Shown one piece after another: positions 1-8,039 of a DNA stretch of 40,462 nucleotides. The stretch is from Euryarchaeota archaeon UBA39 (GTDB lineage Archaea; Thermoplasmatota; Poseidoniia; Poseidoniales; Thalassarchaeaceae): assembly GCA_002503045.1 (NCBI GenBank), contig DAQW01000056.1, forward strand, positions 575-41,036, given 5' to 3'. Numbering within the stretch: the stretch's first letter is position 1; each line of letters begins with the position of its first letter. The notes under the pieces were generated by a model. It was given only the letters and a program-made list of their open reading frames with translations, did not search any database and was not told where the DNA came from. The translations under genes were made by a program, and so were the position numbers.

Positions 1-191
1 AGTAAGGAATCTACTAATTCAGGAGGGCACGTTGGAAATACACCAAGAGCATCTCCTGCTTTGTATTCTAATCCAGAATCTCCTAAATCAAAAACAATAT
101 GTCTAGTTTCTTTCTTTGAATTATCGCCATTCAATACATGATTAACAGTAATCTTAGATGGGTATGGGTTTTTGTTTGAGTAATCGGCCAA
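1..191 (-). CDS. Flavoprotein reductase (CysJ-type FAD domain), 5' part only
   Basis: The gene runs off the left edge of the window; only the first 63 residues are present. The start is a TTG at 189-191: an in-frame stop lies directly upstream and a purine-rich AGAGGGA lies about five bases before it. The visible protein (NPYPSKITVNHVLN, RHIVFDLGDSGLEY, AGDALGVFP) matches the beginning of the FAD-binding domain of sulfite reductase flavoprotein alpha subunits and related NADPH-dependent diflavin reductases. There is no room for an N-terminal flavodoxin domain, so this would be a stand-alone FAD/NADPH module. The electron acceptor cannot be told from this fragment. Family fairly sure, exact function unsure. 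Confidence 0.75.
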   Translation of the reverse strand, partial: MADYSNKNPYPSKITVNHVLNGDNSKKETRHIVFDLGDSGLEYKAGDALGVFPTCPPELVDSL

Positions 192-299
192 TTAAATCCC
201 TCTTACGTTTGGTCGGGTTCGTCATCAGTATTTCAATGAAATGACGTAATTTACCTCCTTAGGAAGATTGAATGTGTAGGGGCCTGTCAGAGTTAATGC

Positions 300-1079
300 A
301 TGGCCTCTAAATTGAGAGTTTTGGGTTCAGGTAATGCCTTCTGCCCTCCCGGGCGATTGCATTCCTGTATGCTTCTAGATGATAGAATCTTAATTGATGC
401 ACCCCCCACAATTCTTCATCAATTGCAAAAAAATGGCATATCTAGTTCTCAAATTACAGATTTACTAATTACTCACTGGCATGGAGATCATGTTTTTGGT
501 CTGCCATTCCTACTTCTTGATCGACGTTTTATTTCAGATAGAGAGGGGCATTCAAAACTCAGAATTCATCTACATTCAAATGGAGTTGAAAGAATGAAAG
601 AAATCTGTTCATTAGCATTTCCCAATACTCTTGAACAGGTTATCGAAGAAAGAGTAGAATGGGTCGTTGAAAATAACGGACATGCGAATGGATGGGATTA
701 TGAACGATTTCCAGTAAAGCATACTCCTGAAACAGATCCTCACGGTTATTTGCTTAGAGATAAAAAGGGATTTGTTCTTTTGCATACAGGAGATTCAGGA
801 CCTTGTGAATCAATAGATCAGAGAACACCTATTTCGGATGTTATTTTGTTGGAAATGGGGGTACCTGAAGGTGATGATTTTCCCTACCATCATACTCCTA
901 AAGATATTGTAGATGCTGCTAAATTACATAATGAAAAACAATTTTTAATTACACATTCCTATGCTTCTGGCAAAGAAGAAAAGATTGGGTTCAATATGCC
1001 CAAATTAGCTAGAAATACTATACAAATTGAAGATGGTGAGATTTACAAATTAGATGCGACGGGAATTACTATTCTATAA
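300..1079 (+). CDS. MBL-fold metallo-hydrolase, RNase Z-like
   Basis: A 259-residue metallo-beta-lactamase-fold hydrolase. It shows an N-terminal LGSGNAF strand-loop, the zinc motif HWHGDH at residues 59-64, a later HTGDSG with the bridging Asp, and a final LITHS His near the C terminus. This is the layout of RNase Z, the tRNA 3'-end endonuclease, and of related phosphodiesterases. The protein is shorter than typical RNase Z (about 300 residues) and I do not see an obvious flexible exosite arm, so another MBL phosphodiesterase is possible. No clear Shine-Dalgarno sequence precedes the ATG; the message may be leaderless. It is read in the same direction as orc1, 145 bases upstream of it. Confidence 0.8.
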   Translation: MASKLRVLGSGNAFCPPGRLHSCMLLDDRILIDAPPTILHQLQKNGISSSQITDLLITHWHGDHVFGLPFLLLDRRFISDREGHSKLRIHLHSNGVERMKEICSLAFPNTLEQVIEERVEWVVENNGHANGWDYERFPVKHTPETDPHGYLLRDKKGFVLLHTGDSGPCESIDQRTPISDVILLEMGVPEGDDFPYHHTPKDIVDAAKLHNEKQFLITHSYASGKEEKIGFNMPKLARNTIQIEDGEIYKLDATGITIL

Positions 1080-1224
1080 ATGGCCTCGGAAAGGGTATCT
1101 CAAAACCATAAAAAAATGCACGTCATTCGATTTTTCATGAACAAGATTAAGTCATTGACGCGACTGTACAGTAAGTCCCGTTCGCTTAGCCGGTTAGTCC
1201 GAGACTGATTGAACACAATGGAAG

Positions 1225-2469
1225 ATGAATAAAATGGCGAATATTTTCGATGCAGCTAGTCGGAAAAATTCGGTATTTATTGACAGACGTGTTTTTGACC
1301 CTCACCATTCCCCATCTACTTTCAACCATAGAGATTCTCAAATTAGAACTATGGTGATGAATCTTGCAGATGCGTTGGAAGGCCATATACCTGGAAATAT
1401 GATTCTCTATGGGCCATCCGGAACTGGAAAAACTGCTGCAACAAGATTCGTTGCACAGCAGTTAGAAGAACGAGCACAAATAATTGGAAGTAGAGTTTAC
1501 ACACATGAAATCAATTGCCAACATGTCAATACACGTTATCGAGTTCTACATGGAATTTCAGAAACACTCCGAGAATCAGGAGATCAAGTCATTCCATTTA
1601 CTGGCTGGCCCGCAGATAGAGTTCTATCAGAAACAATTAGACGTATGGATCGACAAGGAGGAGTTCATATTCTAATCCTTGATGAAATGGACCAACTAGC
1701 TTCGCGTTCCGAAGATCAATTGCTCTATGACTTAACTAGTCTCAATGTTCTTCTAAAACAGAGTAGAGCTTCAATTATTGGAATTAGTAACGATATTGGA
1801 TTTACCGACAAAATTCCTGGCCCGATTCGCTCAAGAATGTCTGCTGAAGACATCATTTTTTCACCTTATAGTTCCAACGAACTGTCTCAAATTTTAGTAG
1901 AGCGTGCAAAAGTAGGGTTACGAAAAGGATCCTGGGAAGAAGTAACAATGCGTTTCTGTGCTGATCTTTCTGCTAAAGAACATGGAGATGCAAGAAGAGC
2001 GATTGATCTTCTGCGAGTTTCGACCCTACGTGCAGAAATTGCTCAAAGTGAGACTATTGAAATTGAACATATTCAATCTGCTCATAAACAAGTGGAACAT
2101 GAAAGAGTAATTGGCCTACTTCAAGGCCTTCCTCTTCATCAAAAACTTACATTGACATCAATAATCATCAATGAAAGGAATGGAGTATTAACGCAAACGA
2201 CTGGAACCATCTGGGAGACATATGTACAAGCATGTAACTTAGCTGGAATGAAACCACTGACTTCTCGTTCGTTATCTTCCATTATCAATGGCTTTCATTC
2301 AGCTAGTTTAGCCCACGTGAAAAATGTCAGCCTAGGTAGAAGAGGACGGACCAAACATGTTTCCAGTCTTCTTCCACGAGGAATAGACGCAATACGTATT
2401 ATGTGTGAGAATAATGATGCAATTAATTTAGCCGTTAATGGAACCTACAAACTTCAACGACGGTTGTAA
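1225..2469 (+). CDS. cdc6: Orc1/Cdc6 replication initiator
   Basis: A 414-residue AAA+ protein that binds archaeal replication origins and helps load the MCM helicase. Walker A is GPSGTGKT at residues 63-70 and Walker B ILDEMD at 151-156. Sensor 1 (IIGISND) and sensor 2 (HGDARRAIDLLR) follow in order, and the last 100 residues form the expected winged-helix DNA-binding domain. The length is normal for the family. Two ATGs, 1225 and 1234, are possible starts; neither has a strong ribosome site. Archaeal origins often lie beside this gene, but in the 145 bases upstream I see no G-rich origin-recognition box, so no origin is claimed. Confidence 0.95.
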   Translation: MNKMANIFDAASRKNSVFIDRRVFDPHHSPSTFNHRDSQIRTMVMNLADALEGHIPGNMILYGPSGTGKTAATRFVAQQLEERAQIIGSRVYTHEINCQHVNTRYRVLHGISETLRESGDQVIPFTGWPADRVLSETIRRMDRQGGVHILILDEMDQLASRSEDQLLYDLTSLNVLLKQSRASIIGISNDIGFTDKIPGPIRSRMSAEDIIFSPYSSNELSQILVERAKVGLRKGSWEEVTMRFCADLSAKEHGDARRAIDLLRVSTLRAEIAQSETIEIEHIQSAHKQVEHERVIGLLQGLPLHQKLTLTSIIINERNGVLTQTTGTIWETYVQACNLAGMKPLTSRSLSSIINGFHSASLAHVKNVSLGRRGRTKHVSSLLPRGIDAIRIMCENNDAINLAVNGTYKLQRRL

Positions 2470-2492
2470 TTCTAAACTCAAACTATCTGGCA

Positions 2493-2515
2493 ACGGTTAA
2501 GACGGTCTCAACGGT
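2493..2515 (+). repeat. Three ACGGT repeats at 9-base spacing
   Basis: ACGGT occurs at 2493-2497, 2502-2506 and 2511-2515, an exact 9-base period, in the short gap between cdc6 and the next ATG at 2525. It could be a protein-binding site or chance; no known motif is recognised. Confidence 0.35.
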
Positions 2516-2524
2516 CGGCGATTC

Positions 2525-3085
2525 ATGGCCGAAGACGAAAGTCCTGAACCATCTATGGAATTTGATTGGATTCCTGAGACCCCTTTACTTGGAAAAATAG
2601 CAGTCATGGTCGGCATTTGGGCCTTGATTGTGAATGTCGTAAATATCCTAATTGGAGCATATGCTTCCGGACAAAAAGTGGTTTGGGCAGGATTTGTCAC
2701 TTACGGCACTTTAGCGGAAAATACCTTTACACCACATAATGGGATTGAAGTTAGCCCTGGAGACATTGTTTTTACTATTATTGCAGCTCTCATTCTAGGA
2801 TTAGGAGTATTGATTCTAAATAAAACAGAAGAAGGTGGCATCATGTCATGGATTACCTCTCTAGTTTCACCCGAAAGATGGATGGTATTATTTGACTTCT
2901 CAAAGGGACTTAATGTAACCTTAGGGTCATGGTTACTAGTATCTGGAATTGCCTTCTACTTTGTCTGGTCTATTACTAACAATACGTGGGTTGATCCAGG
3001 TGTTTACGCAGTTGCCATCCCACTAATTGGATTTGGATCGATTCTTCCAATGCTTGAAAGTAATGAAGAAAATTCAGAGAATTAA
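2525..3085 (+). CDS. Small multi-pass membrane protein, unknown function
   Basis: A 186-residue protein I do not recognise. An acidic N terminus of about 22 residues precedes four predicted membrane spans, roughly residues 24-45, 81-100, 127-148 and 154-176, and a short acidic tail. The loop between spans 2 and 3 contains EEGGIMSWITSLVSPERWM and may be an amphipathic segment. No catalytic motif is visible. It follows cdc6 by 55 bases in the same direction and converges on the glycosyltransferase gene, with only two bases between the stop codons. Confidence 0.75.
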   Translation: MAEDESPEPSMEFDWIPETPLLGKIAVMVGIWALIVNVVNILIGAYASGQKVVWAGFVTYGTLAENTFTPHNGIEVSPGDIVFTIIAALILGLGVLILNKTEEGGIMSWITSLVSPERWMVLFDFSKGLNVTLGSWLLVSGIAFYFVWSITNNTWVDPGVYAVAIPLIGFGSILPMLESNEENSEN

Positions 3086-3087
3086 GA

Positions 3088-4071
3088 TTAATGTCCTCGC
3101 TTTTTGAAAATATAGTCACAAAAGCCTAGTAAAACTCCGAACCAAAGGTAGATACTCCAGAGGAGTCGTAATCTAGATGCAGGATGAATGGAAATAAGAC
3201 CCAATATTGAGCCAGAGAAAAAACCAATTTCATGAGATGATTTTGATAAACATATCACAATCAATATTGTGAATAAAAATAATGGAAAATATACTGAAGC
3301 CCTTACCGCATCGCCTGTAAAATCATGATTTACGGTTGTTCCATTTGGCAAACGTCCCCCTCGTAAACCATATTTCATTATGATTCGAACATGGGCTCTA
3401 GCATCTCTCTTTCGTTTTCTTAAGAAAATAGACATTTTTTCTTCAGCGACATGATTAACCAAGGCTTCAGGAGAATAGACAATGATTCCACCTTGCTCAA
3501 TTAATCTAAGGCTGACTTCCATATCTTCTGCATGAAACCAAGAAGGATTGAATCCACCTATGGAAATCAAAGCATCTCTCCTAAACATTGAGCAAGGTCC
3601 GTTTGCAAGAGTAGTTAATCTAGATCTACCAGAATATTTTCGATGAATTTCCTTCGACCTAAGTCTAGAAACTCTAGTAGTTCCTTCATTGAACACAGTT
3701 CGCCCAGTCACTGCCATTACCTCCTCATTTGGATGGCCTTCACTAACAAACATCATTGACGAAATCCAATTAGGTTCTGGACAACAATCAATATCTGTTA
3801 TCGCAACCCATTCTCCTCTCGAATGTTCTAAGCCTATTTGTCGACCTGCTGATAGGCCTTTAGGCTCTGAATCTATTATTATTAATTCAATGTCTGAATC
3901 TTCATTCATTTCTTTGAATGTCTTCATTCGTTCAAATGTACAATCGACTGACCCATCATTTACTGCAATTATCTCTAGTGGTCGATAATCTTGAGAAAGT
4001 AGAGACGAAAGACATTGATGAACCCAATCTTCAGCATCTCTAGCACATACAGTGATACTAACTAAACTCAA
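3088..4071 (-). CDS. Family 2 glycosyltransferase with C-terminal membrane anchor
   Basis: A 327-residue GT-A fold glycosyltransferase. The N-terminal strand SITVCARDAE and VNDGSVD (residues 38-44) bind the nucleotide sugar. The metal-binding DID lies at 93-95, and a later AEDMEVSLRL corresponds to the ED acceptor/base motif. Two hydrophobic spans near residues 255-320 should anchor it to the inner face of the membrane, as in polyprenyl-phosphate or cell-surface glycan synthesis. Its start overlaps the stop of the CoaD-DUF359 gene by four bases (ATGA), so the two are translationally coupled. Donor and acceptor are unknown. Confidence 0.88.
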   Translation of the reverse strand: MSLVSITVCARDAEDWVHQCLSSLLSQDYRPLEIIAVNDGSVDCTFERMKTFKEMNEDSDIELIIIDSEPKGLSAGRQIGLEHSRGEWVAITDIDCCPEPNWISSMMFVSEGHPNEEVMAVTGRTVFNEGTTRVSRLRSKEIHRKYSGRSRLTTLANGPCSMFRRDALISIGGFNPSWFHAEDMEVSLRLIEQGGIIVYSPEALVNHVAEEKMSIFLRKRKRDARAHVRIIMKYGLRGGRLPNGTTVNHDFTGDAVRASVYFPLFLFTILIVICLSKSSHEIGFFSGSILGLISIHPASRLRLLWSIYLWFGVLLGFCDYIFKKRGH

Positions 4072-5075
4072 GATGTACTCCCCACAACAAAAGCATCTAG
4101 AAATCGCCTCGCACGAGATTTCGTAGAAATGTCAATTTCTCTCAGAACTAAACCTTCATTCGGTTGCCCATACAATAAAACTGTACCTAGAGGTGCCATT
4201 AATATCAAAGGAATTGGAACTAAATCTTCTTCTCCATCAACTATAATCGTGACATTTTCGGATTGTGAAATGGCTTTTGAGCATGACTCGAAAATACTAG
4301 GAGTCAGCATACCAGGAGGGTTTTTTGCATTAATTACAGAATTTTGATCTATTTTTATTAATTCAAATTGATCCCATTTCTTTCTATGTGTCATTCCGTC
4401 AATTACTGAAATCCAAGTATCTCTTTTAGCAACCTGGAGAGAAAAAACAGTTACATCCCCCACTGCAATAATTTTCACGTTATCTGAAATAGATTGTAAA
4501 GCTAATTCCATAGCTATACTAGGATTATCATGAGGGCCAGAAAATAATTTACCCATAGGTTGTTTCAATTCATCATCTAATATTTCTGGCATTGTATGTT
4601 CAACCATCATTTCCGAGGATTTAATCCAATATTTACCCGTCTGATCAACAATTCCTGAACGAATCCTTGATGAGGATAAAATTTCGCCCTCCTCATCTAA
4701 AACGTGATTTATTATCACAATACGTAATGAAGATAAACCATTTTTCATCCTTAATTGATTAATTTCCTGACAAGAAGGAAAAGTTTCCTCAGTACAACCA
4801 ATCACCGAACAAGGATCTAACGAAACTGCTGGTCCATATCCATCATGTAAAATATGAAGGCTAGCATTGAGAGATTCCTCAACTATCATTTCTTCAAGTT
4901 GATTCAATCTAGTCTCAATATCCTGGATATTCATCTCCTTTTTGTTTGCCATTAAATCAGAGGCAACATGTATTTGCAAATGATCGCATTCGGATGCGGT
5001 GCCTAAGATAAGGGCACGATGACCATTATGTAATCTATCAAATGTGCCGCCTAACAGTCCGATTGAACCCTCCAT
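4068..5075 (-). CDS. coaD: Bifunctional CoaD / DUF359 GTP-dependent dephospho-CoA kinase
   Basis: A 335-residue fusion. Residues 1-150 are an archaeal phosphopantetheine adenylyltransferase: GGTFD at 9-13, the nucleotidyltransferase HNGH at 16-19, and SSSRIRSG at 134-141 in place of ISSTxxR. Residues 160-330 are DUF359, shown in a Thermococcus to be the GTP-dependent dephospho-CoA kinase: VGDVT 205-209, DGMTHRK 226-232, NPPG 252-255, DGEEDL 280-285 and GQPNEG 303-308. One polypeptide would therefore catalyse the last two steps of CoA synthesis. I chose the ATG at 5073-5075 because the GGTFD strand starts right after it; an in-frame ATG at 5096 adds seven residues. It is coupled to the downstream glycosyltransferase. 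Confidence 0.9.
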   Translation of the reverse strand: MEGSIGLLGGTFDRLHNGHRALILGTASECDHLQIHVASDLMANKKEMNIQDIETRLNQLEEMIVEESLNASLHILHDGYGPAVSLDPCSVIGCTEETFPSCQEINQLRMKNGLSSLRIVIINHVLDEEGEILSSSRIRSGIVDQTGKYWIKSSEMMVEHTMPEILDDELKQPMGKLFSGPHDNPSIAMELALQSISDNVKIIAVGDVTVFSLQVAKRDTWISVIDGMTHRKKWDQFELIKIDQNSVINAKNPPGMLTPSIFESCSKAISQSENVTIIVDGEEDLVPIPLILMAPLGTVLLYGQPNEGLVLREIDISTKSRARRFLDAFVVGSTS

Positions 5076-5118
5076 GGTTGTCGATACCGCTGACACGAAT
5101 TAATCATGCGATGAAGAA

Positions 5119-5386
5119 TGTGTCCCGGGGCGTAACTTCCCGTATCACTGCCGTAGCTCATGGGCTTGACCCTGCCCCAGGACGTCTGTTGAACGGTGTG
5201 GTTGTCCCATGAATCATTCCATTCGGTCAACTGGGGACCCATATACCGTCCAGCCGTCGTTTGCATCACGGATCATTCCAAATGGTCCCCGTGAACTTCG
5301 ATCGACGGCATAATCCCCGAACGTGGTGCCGGGCGTCATCCTTCCTTCCGGCGAGGGAGGTCGTCAGCGCGGTGTTGCCGTCGGGG
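5119..5386 (-). ncRNA. Probable multi-hairpin H/ACA guide RNA (four K-turn modules)
   Basis: This gene-free interval (5076-5431) is visibly richer in G and C than its surroundings. On the minus strand it folds into four hairpins. H0 (5315-5386): P1 CCCCGACG/CGUUCGGGG. H1 (5253-5309): P1 GCCGUCG/CGACGGC, P2 UCACGGG/UCCGUGA. H2 (5187-5252): P1 UGGACGGU/ACCGUUCA followed at once by ACA. H3 (5119-5183): P1 GUCCUGGGGC/GCCCCGGGAC followed at once by ACA. Each is capped by the same K-turn grammar: GA, short stem, loop, stem, three bases, GA. The strand is set by G-U pairs that would be C-A mismatches on the plus strand, by the cUACGg tetraloop in H3, and by the ACA boxes. Such RNAs guide pseudouridine formation with Cbf5, Nop10, Gar1 and L7Ae. 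H3 is convincing; H0 and H1 lack a clear ANA box. Confidence 0.75.
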
Positions 5387-5405
5387 CAAACAAGCCTGAA
5401 CAAAG

Positions 5406-5414
5406 CCAAATATG
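5406..5414 (-). promoter_or_regulatory. Candidate TATA element for the guide RNA
   Basis: On the minus strand the sequence reads CATATTTGG. Its centre lies about 24 bases before the first paired base of hairpin H0 at 5386, the spacing expected between an archaeal TATA box and its transcription start. This is inference from position and composition only. Confidence 0.35.
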
Positions 5415-5431
5415 AATTCATCGCGAGTAAA

Positions 5432-7963
5432 TTAGGAAAATTCACCTAGACGTTCCCCGATTGCTAGGGTTATCGATGTATCACCTGATTTATCCCCTAA
5501 CCTGTGAAATGGAGGCCATTGTTCAACTGGACGAGTGAGCCATCCAACATGTACATGCGTTTTTCCAGTCCTAGGAGATTTTTCATCTCTAAGATCGTCC
5601 AATGAATCGATTATATCAATAATTGATTCAAGATTTACAGTTTCTGAAGTCTCCAAAGATACGAATCGTCTTAGACGGTCAGCCAATGAAAGTCTAATTT
5701 TTGGATGTACTCCTCCAAATCCAAATGGCAAGGAGGATTTTTCACCTTCTGGTCGTAACACAATTGCAGGCCAAGGTAAGTTTGTTTGAATGATTGACCT
5801 GCGAGCACGTGGATGTTCTGTCATCATTGTTAACATATCTGCAGAATGGGATTTCCACCATCTCCAAGGTAAATTTTGAATAAACGAAATTTGTGTTTCA
5901 ATCGTTGGTTGAGTGCCCCTCTCATTCCATTCTGAAAGAATAATCCATAGATGTAAATCGTGATTCTCTGGCAATGACCAAGCTAAACGTCTTAGACGAT
6001 CAGAAATCTCGTTAATGTCTCCTTGTCTAATATCTGGATGTTTCTGTAATAAATGGAATACTCCTTCTAATGAGTCTGCACACCTTAGTGGAGGAGACTC
6101 TAACCAAATATTCACCCCCCATCGAACTAATTCTTTGGTTTCTGAGGAATTCAACCAATGAGTGACTGAAAGGAGTCGCCCTGCGGCCCAACCTCTAATT
6201 TCGGGATTGTTTGCATACATCGTTAATTTCTTCAGATTTGATCGTAATTCTTGTTCAGAAATTATTCGATTAGAAACACTTTGATTAAATGAATTCATCC
6301 ATGAAATCGGGACTTTTTTCCAAATATCTACTATTCGATCTAAGGGAGTTTCATCAGGTAAAATGAGTTTAGACCAAATATGTGGAAGACGATGTCCAAT
6401 TCTAACCCAACGATCAATTCTTGTATTGTTAGATGAGGAAATCCAAGAAATAAGTGGATTAAATGATTCCATTTTATTGGAGAAGGTTTCATCACCTTCA
6501 GGAAAAACAGAACAGGCATATAGAAATAATTCATTTTCATCTTCATTATTTACAGGAGCATTCATTGACGATAATTGATTAGAAATCAGAGTCAATTCAT
6601 TTGGATTTACTGGGATTTTCCAACCCTTAGGTACTGATTTTTTGGTGCTTTTACTAGTATCGCCCACATATACAGGTAGAGTCCGCCCATTATATTCAGA
6701 AAATCGAAGAAAAGGCAAATCATGTACTTCATCTGTTTGAAGAATTGACAGTCTTGTATCATTTATTGAAAACCAGGGAGCAATTAACAAACGAATTTTT
6801 TCAAACCGATATAATCTTCTAGACAATGATTCGCCAATCGGTTCAGGTAAGTCAATTGAAACCCAATCAACAAATTGGTGATTCATTATGCTCAACAATA
6901 CGGCTCTAATTGCCAGAGGTCCTAAACCATCTGTTACAATTGATTCTGGAAATGGAATATTTGATTCAAGAAATCCTCTATTCCCCCAATCCTCTTTGAA
7001 TCTTCTAATAGTAATATCTGGTAATCTGGAAGGACGAGATATTCTGCCTGCATCTATCCATGAAAGAAGCAGTTGTAGCCTTGAACGTCGAGTTACGGGA
7101 CGAAGACGGGGGTGAATTAGTTCAATCCATTCTTCTAATACAATTCTAGGAATTGGGCCTATCTCTGAAGAAATAATAGATTGGCGTCCAATTAATAATG
7201 CACCTTTCTTTGAATTTCTCATTAATTGTCCTGCAATTTCATGGGATTTGGAAGTACAAATCACAGGACCTGAGGCAAAAACTTCTGTGCCACCTCTACC
7301 TATTGATCCAATTTGCCATGATCCTGGTTCGAATAGATTTGATGTATCATTATTTTCTACATCTATGATAGAATGGAACCACCGGCCAAGAGAAAGTCGA
7401 TCTGCTGAATCGGTATCAATCAATCTCGCACGTACTAGTCCAAATCCGGATTGATTCCATGACTCAATATTTCTAGAATCCAATTCGACTGGTTCAGCTA
7501 TCCGATTTAGAGAATCGGAATCAAAATATCTAGGATTTCTTTCTCTAGTTTCCGCTAAGATTCTTCCTCCATCTATTGTAGGCAAATACACTAATGGAGA
7601 TGTTGGTTTTCGAGTAACGAGCAATAAAACATGATTTTCCAATACATCTAAAATTAAAAATTGCTCATCGATTATATGGTTGAAAGAAGCCAAAGGAATT
7701 CGCGATAATTCGTCCATTTCAAGCATCGTGAAACCCTTTGAAGTCAAATTTATTGTCGCTCCCCTAGTACCTGATGAACTAGTTGAAGTTACCAAACCAT
7801 CTTCGCGCATTCTCTTTAATTCTACAGATACATGTGGGACACGCAAGCCCGATTTTGAAGAAATTGATGATACCGTCCCAGACGATTCGGATAAAGTCAA
7901 AAGTAAAATTCTACGATGGCGCCCTCTAACCTTTCTCGGGATAATGGACAAATCTGAACTCAA
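5432..7963 (-). CDS. Large winged-helix protein of unknown function
   Basis: An 843-residue protein. Residues 10-85 look like a MarR/ArsR-type winged helix (RRILLLTLSESSG, GLRVPHVSVELKRMREDGLV, then a wing with SSSGTRG). The remaining 750 residues match nothing I recognise: a mixed alpha/beta part to about residue 420, then a Trp-rich, mostly helical part with repeated short helices that could form a solenoid. No transmembrane span or nucleotide-binding loop is visible. The start is TTG at 7961-7963, supported by GGGGAGATGA just upstream; an ATG at 7970 is in another frame. It is divergent from two small winged-helix-like genes and ends 46 bases before the guide RNA. Confidence 0.75.
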   Translation of the reverse strand: MSSDLSIIPRKVRGRHRRILLLTLSESSGTVSSISSKSGLRVPHVSVELKRMREDGLVTSTSSSGTRGATINLTSKGFTMLEMDELSRIPLASFNHIIDEQFLILDVLENHVLLLVTRKPTSPLVYLPTIDGGRILAETRERNPRYFDSDSLNRIAEPVELDSRNIESWNQSGFGLVRARLIDTDSADRLSLGRWFHSIIDVENNDTSNLFEPGSWQIGSIGRGGTEVFASGPVICTSKSHEIAGQLMRNSKKGALLIGRQSIISSEIGPIPRIVLEEWIELIHPRLRPVTRRSRLQLLLSWIDAGRISRPSRLPDITIRRFKEDWGNRGFLESNIPFPESIVTDGLGPLAIRAVLLSIMNHQFVDWVSIDLPEPIGESLSRRLYRFEKIRLLIAPWFSINDTRLSILQTDEVHDLPFLRFSEYNGRTLPVYVGDTSKSTKKSVPKGWKIPVNPNELTLISNQLSSMNAPVNNEDENELFLYACSVFPEGDETFSNKMESFNPLISWISSSNNTRIDRWVRIGHRLPHIWSKLILPDETPLDRIVDIWKKVPISWMNSFNQSVSNRIISEQELRSNLKKLTMYANNPEIRGWAAGRLLSVTHWLNSSETKELVRWGVNIWLESPPLRCADSLEGVFHLLQKHPDIRQGDINEISDRLRRLAWSLPENHDLHLWIILSEWNERGTQPTIETQISFIQNLPWRWWKSHSADMLTMMTEHPRARRSIIQTNLPWPAIVLRPEGEKSSLPFGFGGVHPKIRLSLADRLRRFVSLETSETVNLESIIDIIDSLDDLRDEKSPRTGKTHVHVGWLTRPVEQWPPFHRLGDKSGDTSITLAIGERLGEFS

Positions 7964-8039
7964 TTTTCATCTCCCCTTGAAATCAGAATAATAGGATTAG
8001 TTATTTCAACATTGATATTTTATTAATTGAATTACTATA

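Noticed and set aside
1080..1224. Replication origin next to cdc6
   Set aside because: Expected by genome organisation in archaea, but no G-rich origin-recognition box or inverted ORB pair is visible; only short GTCATT repeats.
5058..5068. tRNA T-loop-like GGTTCAATC on the minus strand
   Set aside because: It lies in the first codons of coaD and no acceptor, D or anticodon arms surround it.
5119..5386. RNase P RNA, SRP RNA or 5S rRNA as the identity of the structured island
   Set aside because: The RNase P core (GAGGAAAGUCC, ACAGAA), the SRP helix 8 motif (GGAAGGAAGCA) and the 5S CCGAAC loop are absent. GGAAGGAAG in hairpin H0 looks SRP-like but lacks the following GCA and sits in a different helix.
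5051..5449. Open frames of 72 (minus) and 62 (plus) residues inside the GC-rich gap
   Set aside because: Neither reads like a protein, both run through paired RNA stems, and one runs into the coaD start. The interval is better explained by a structured RNA.
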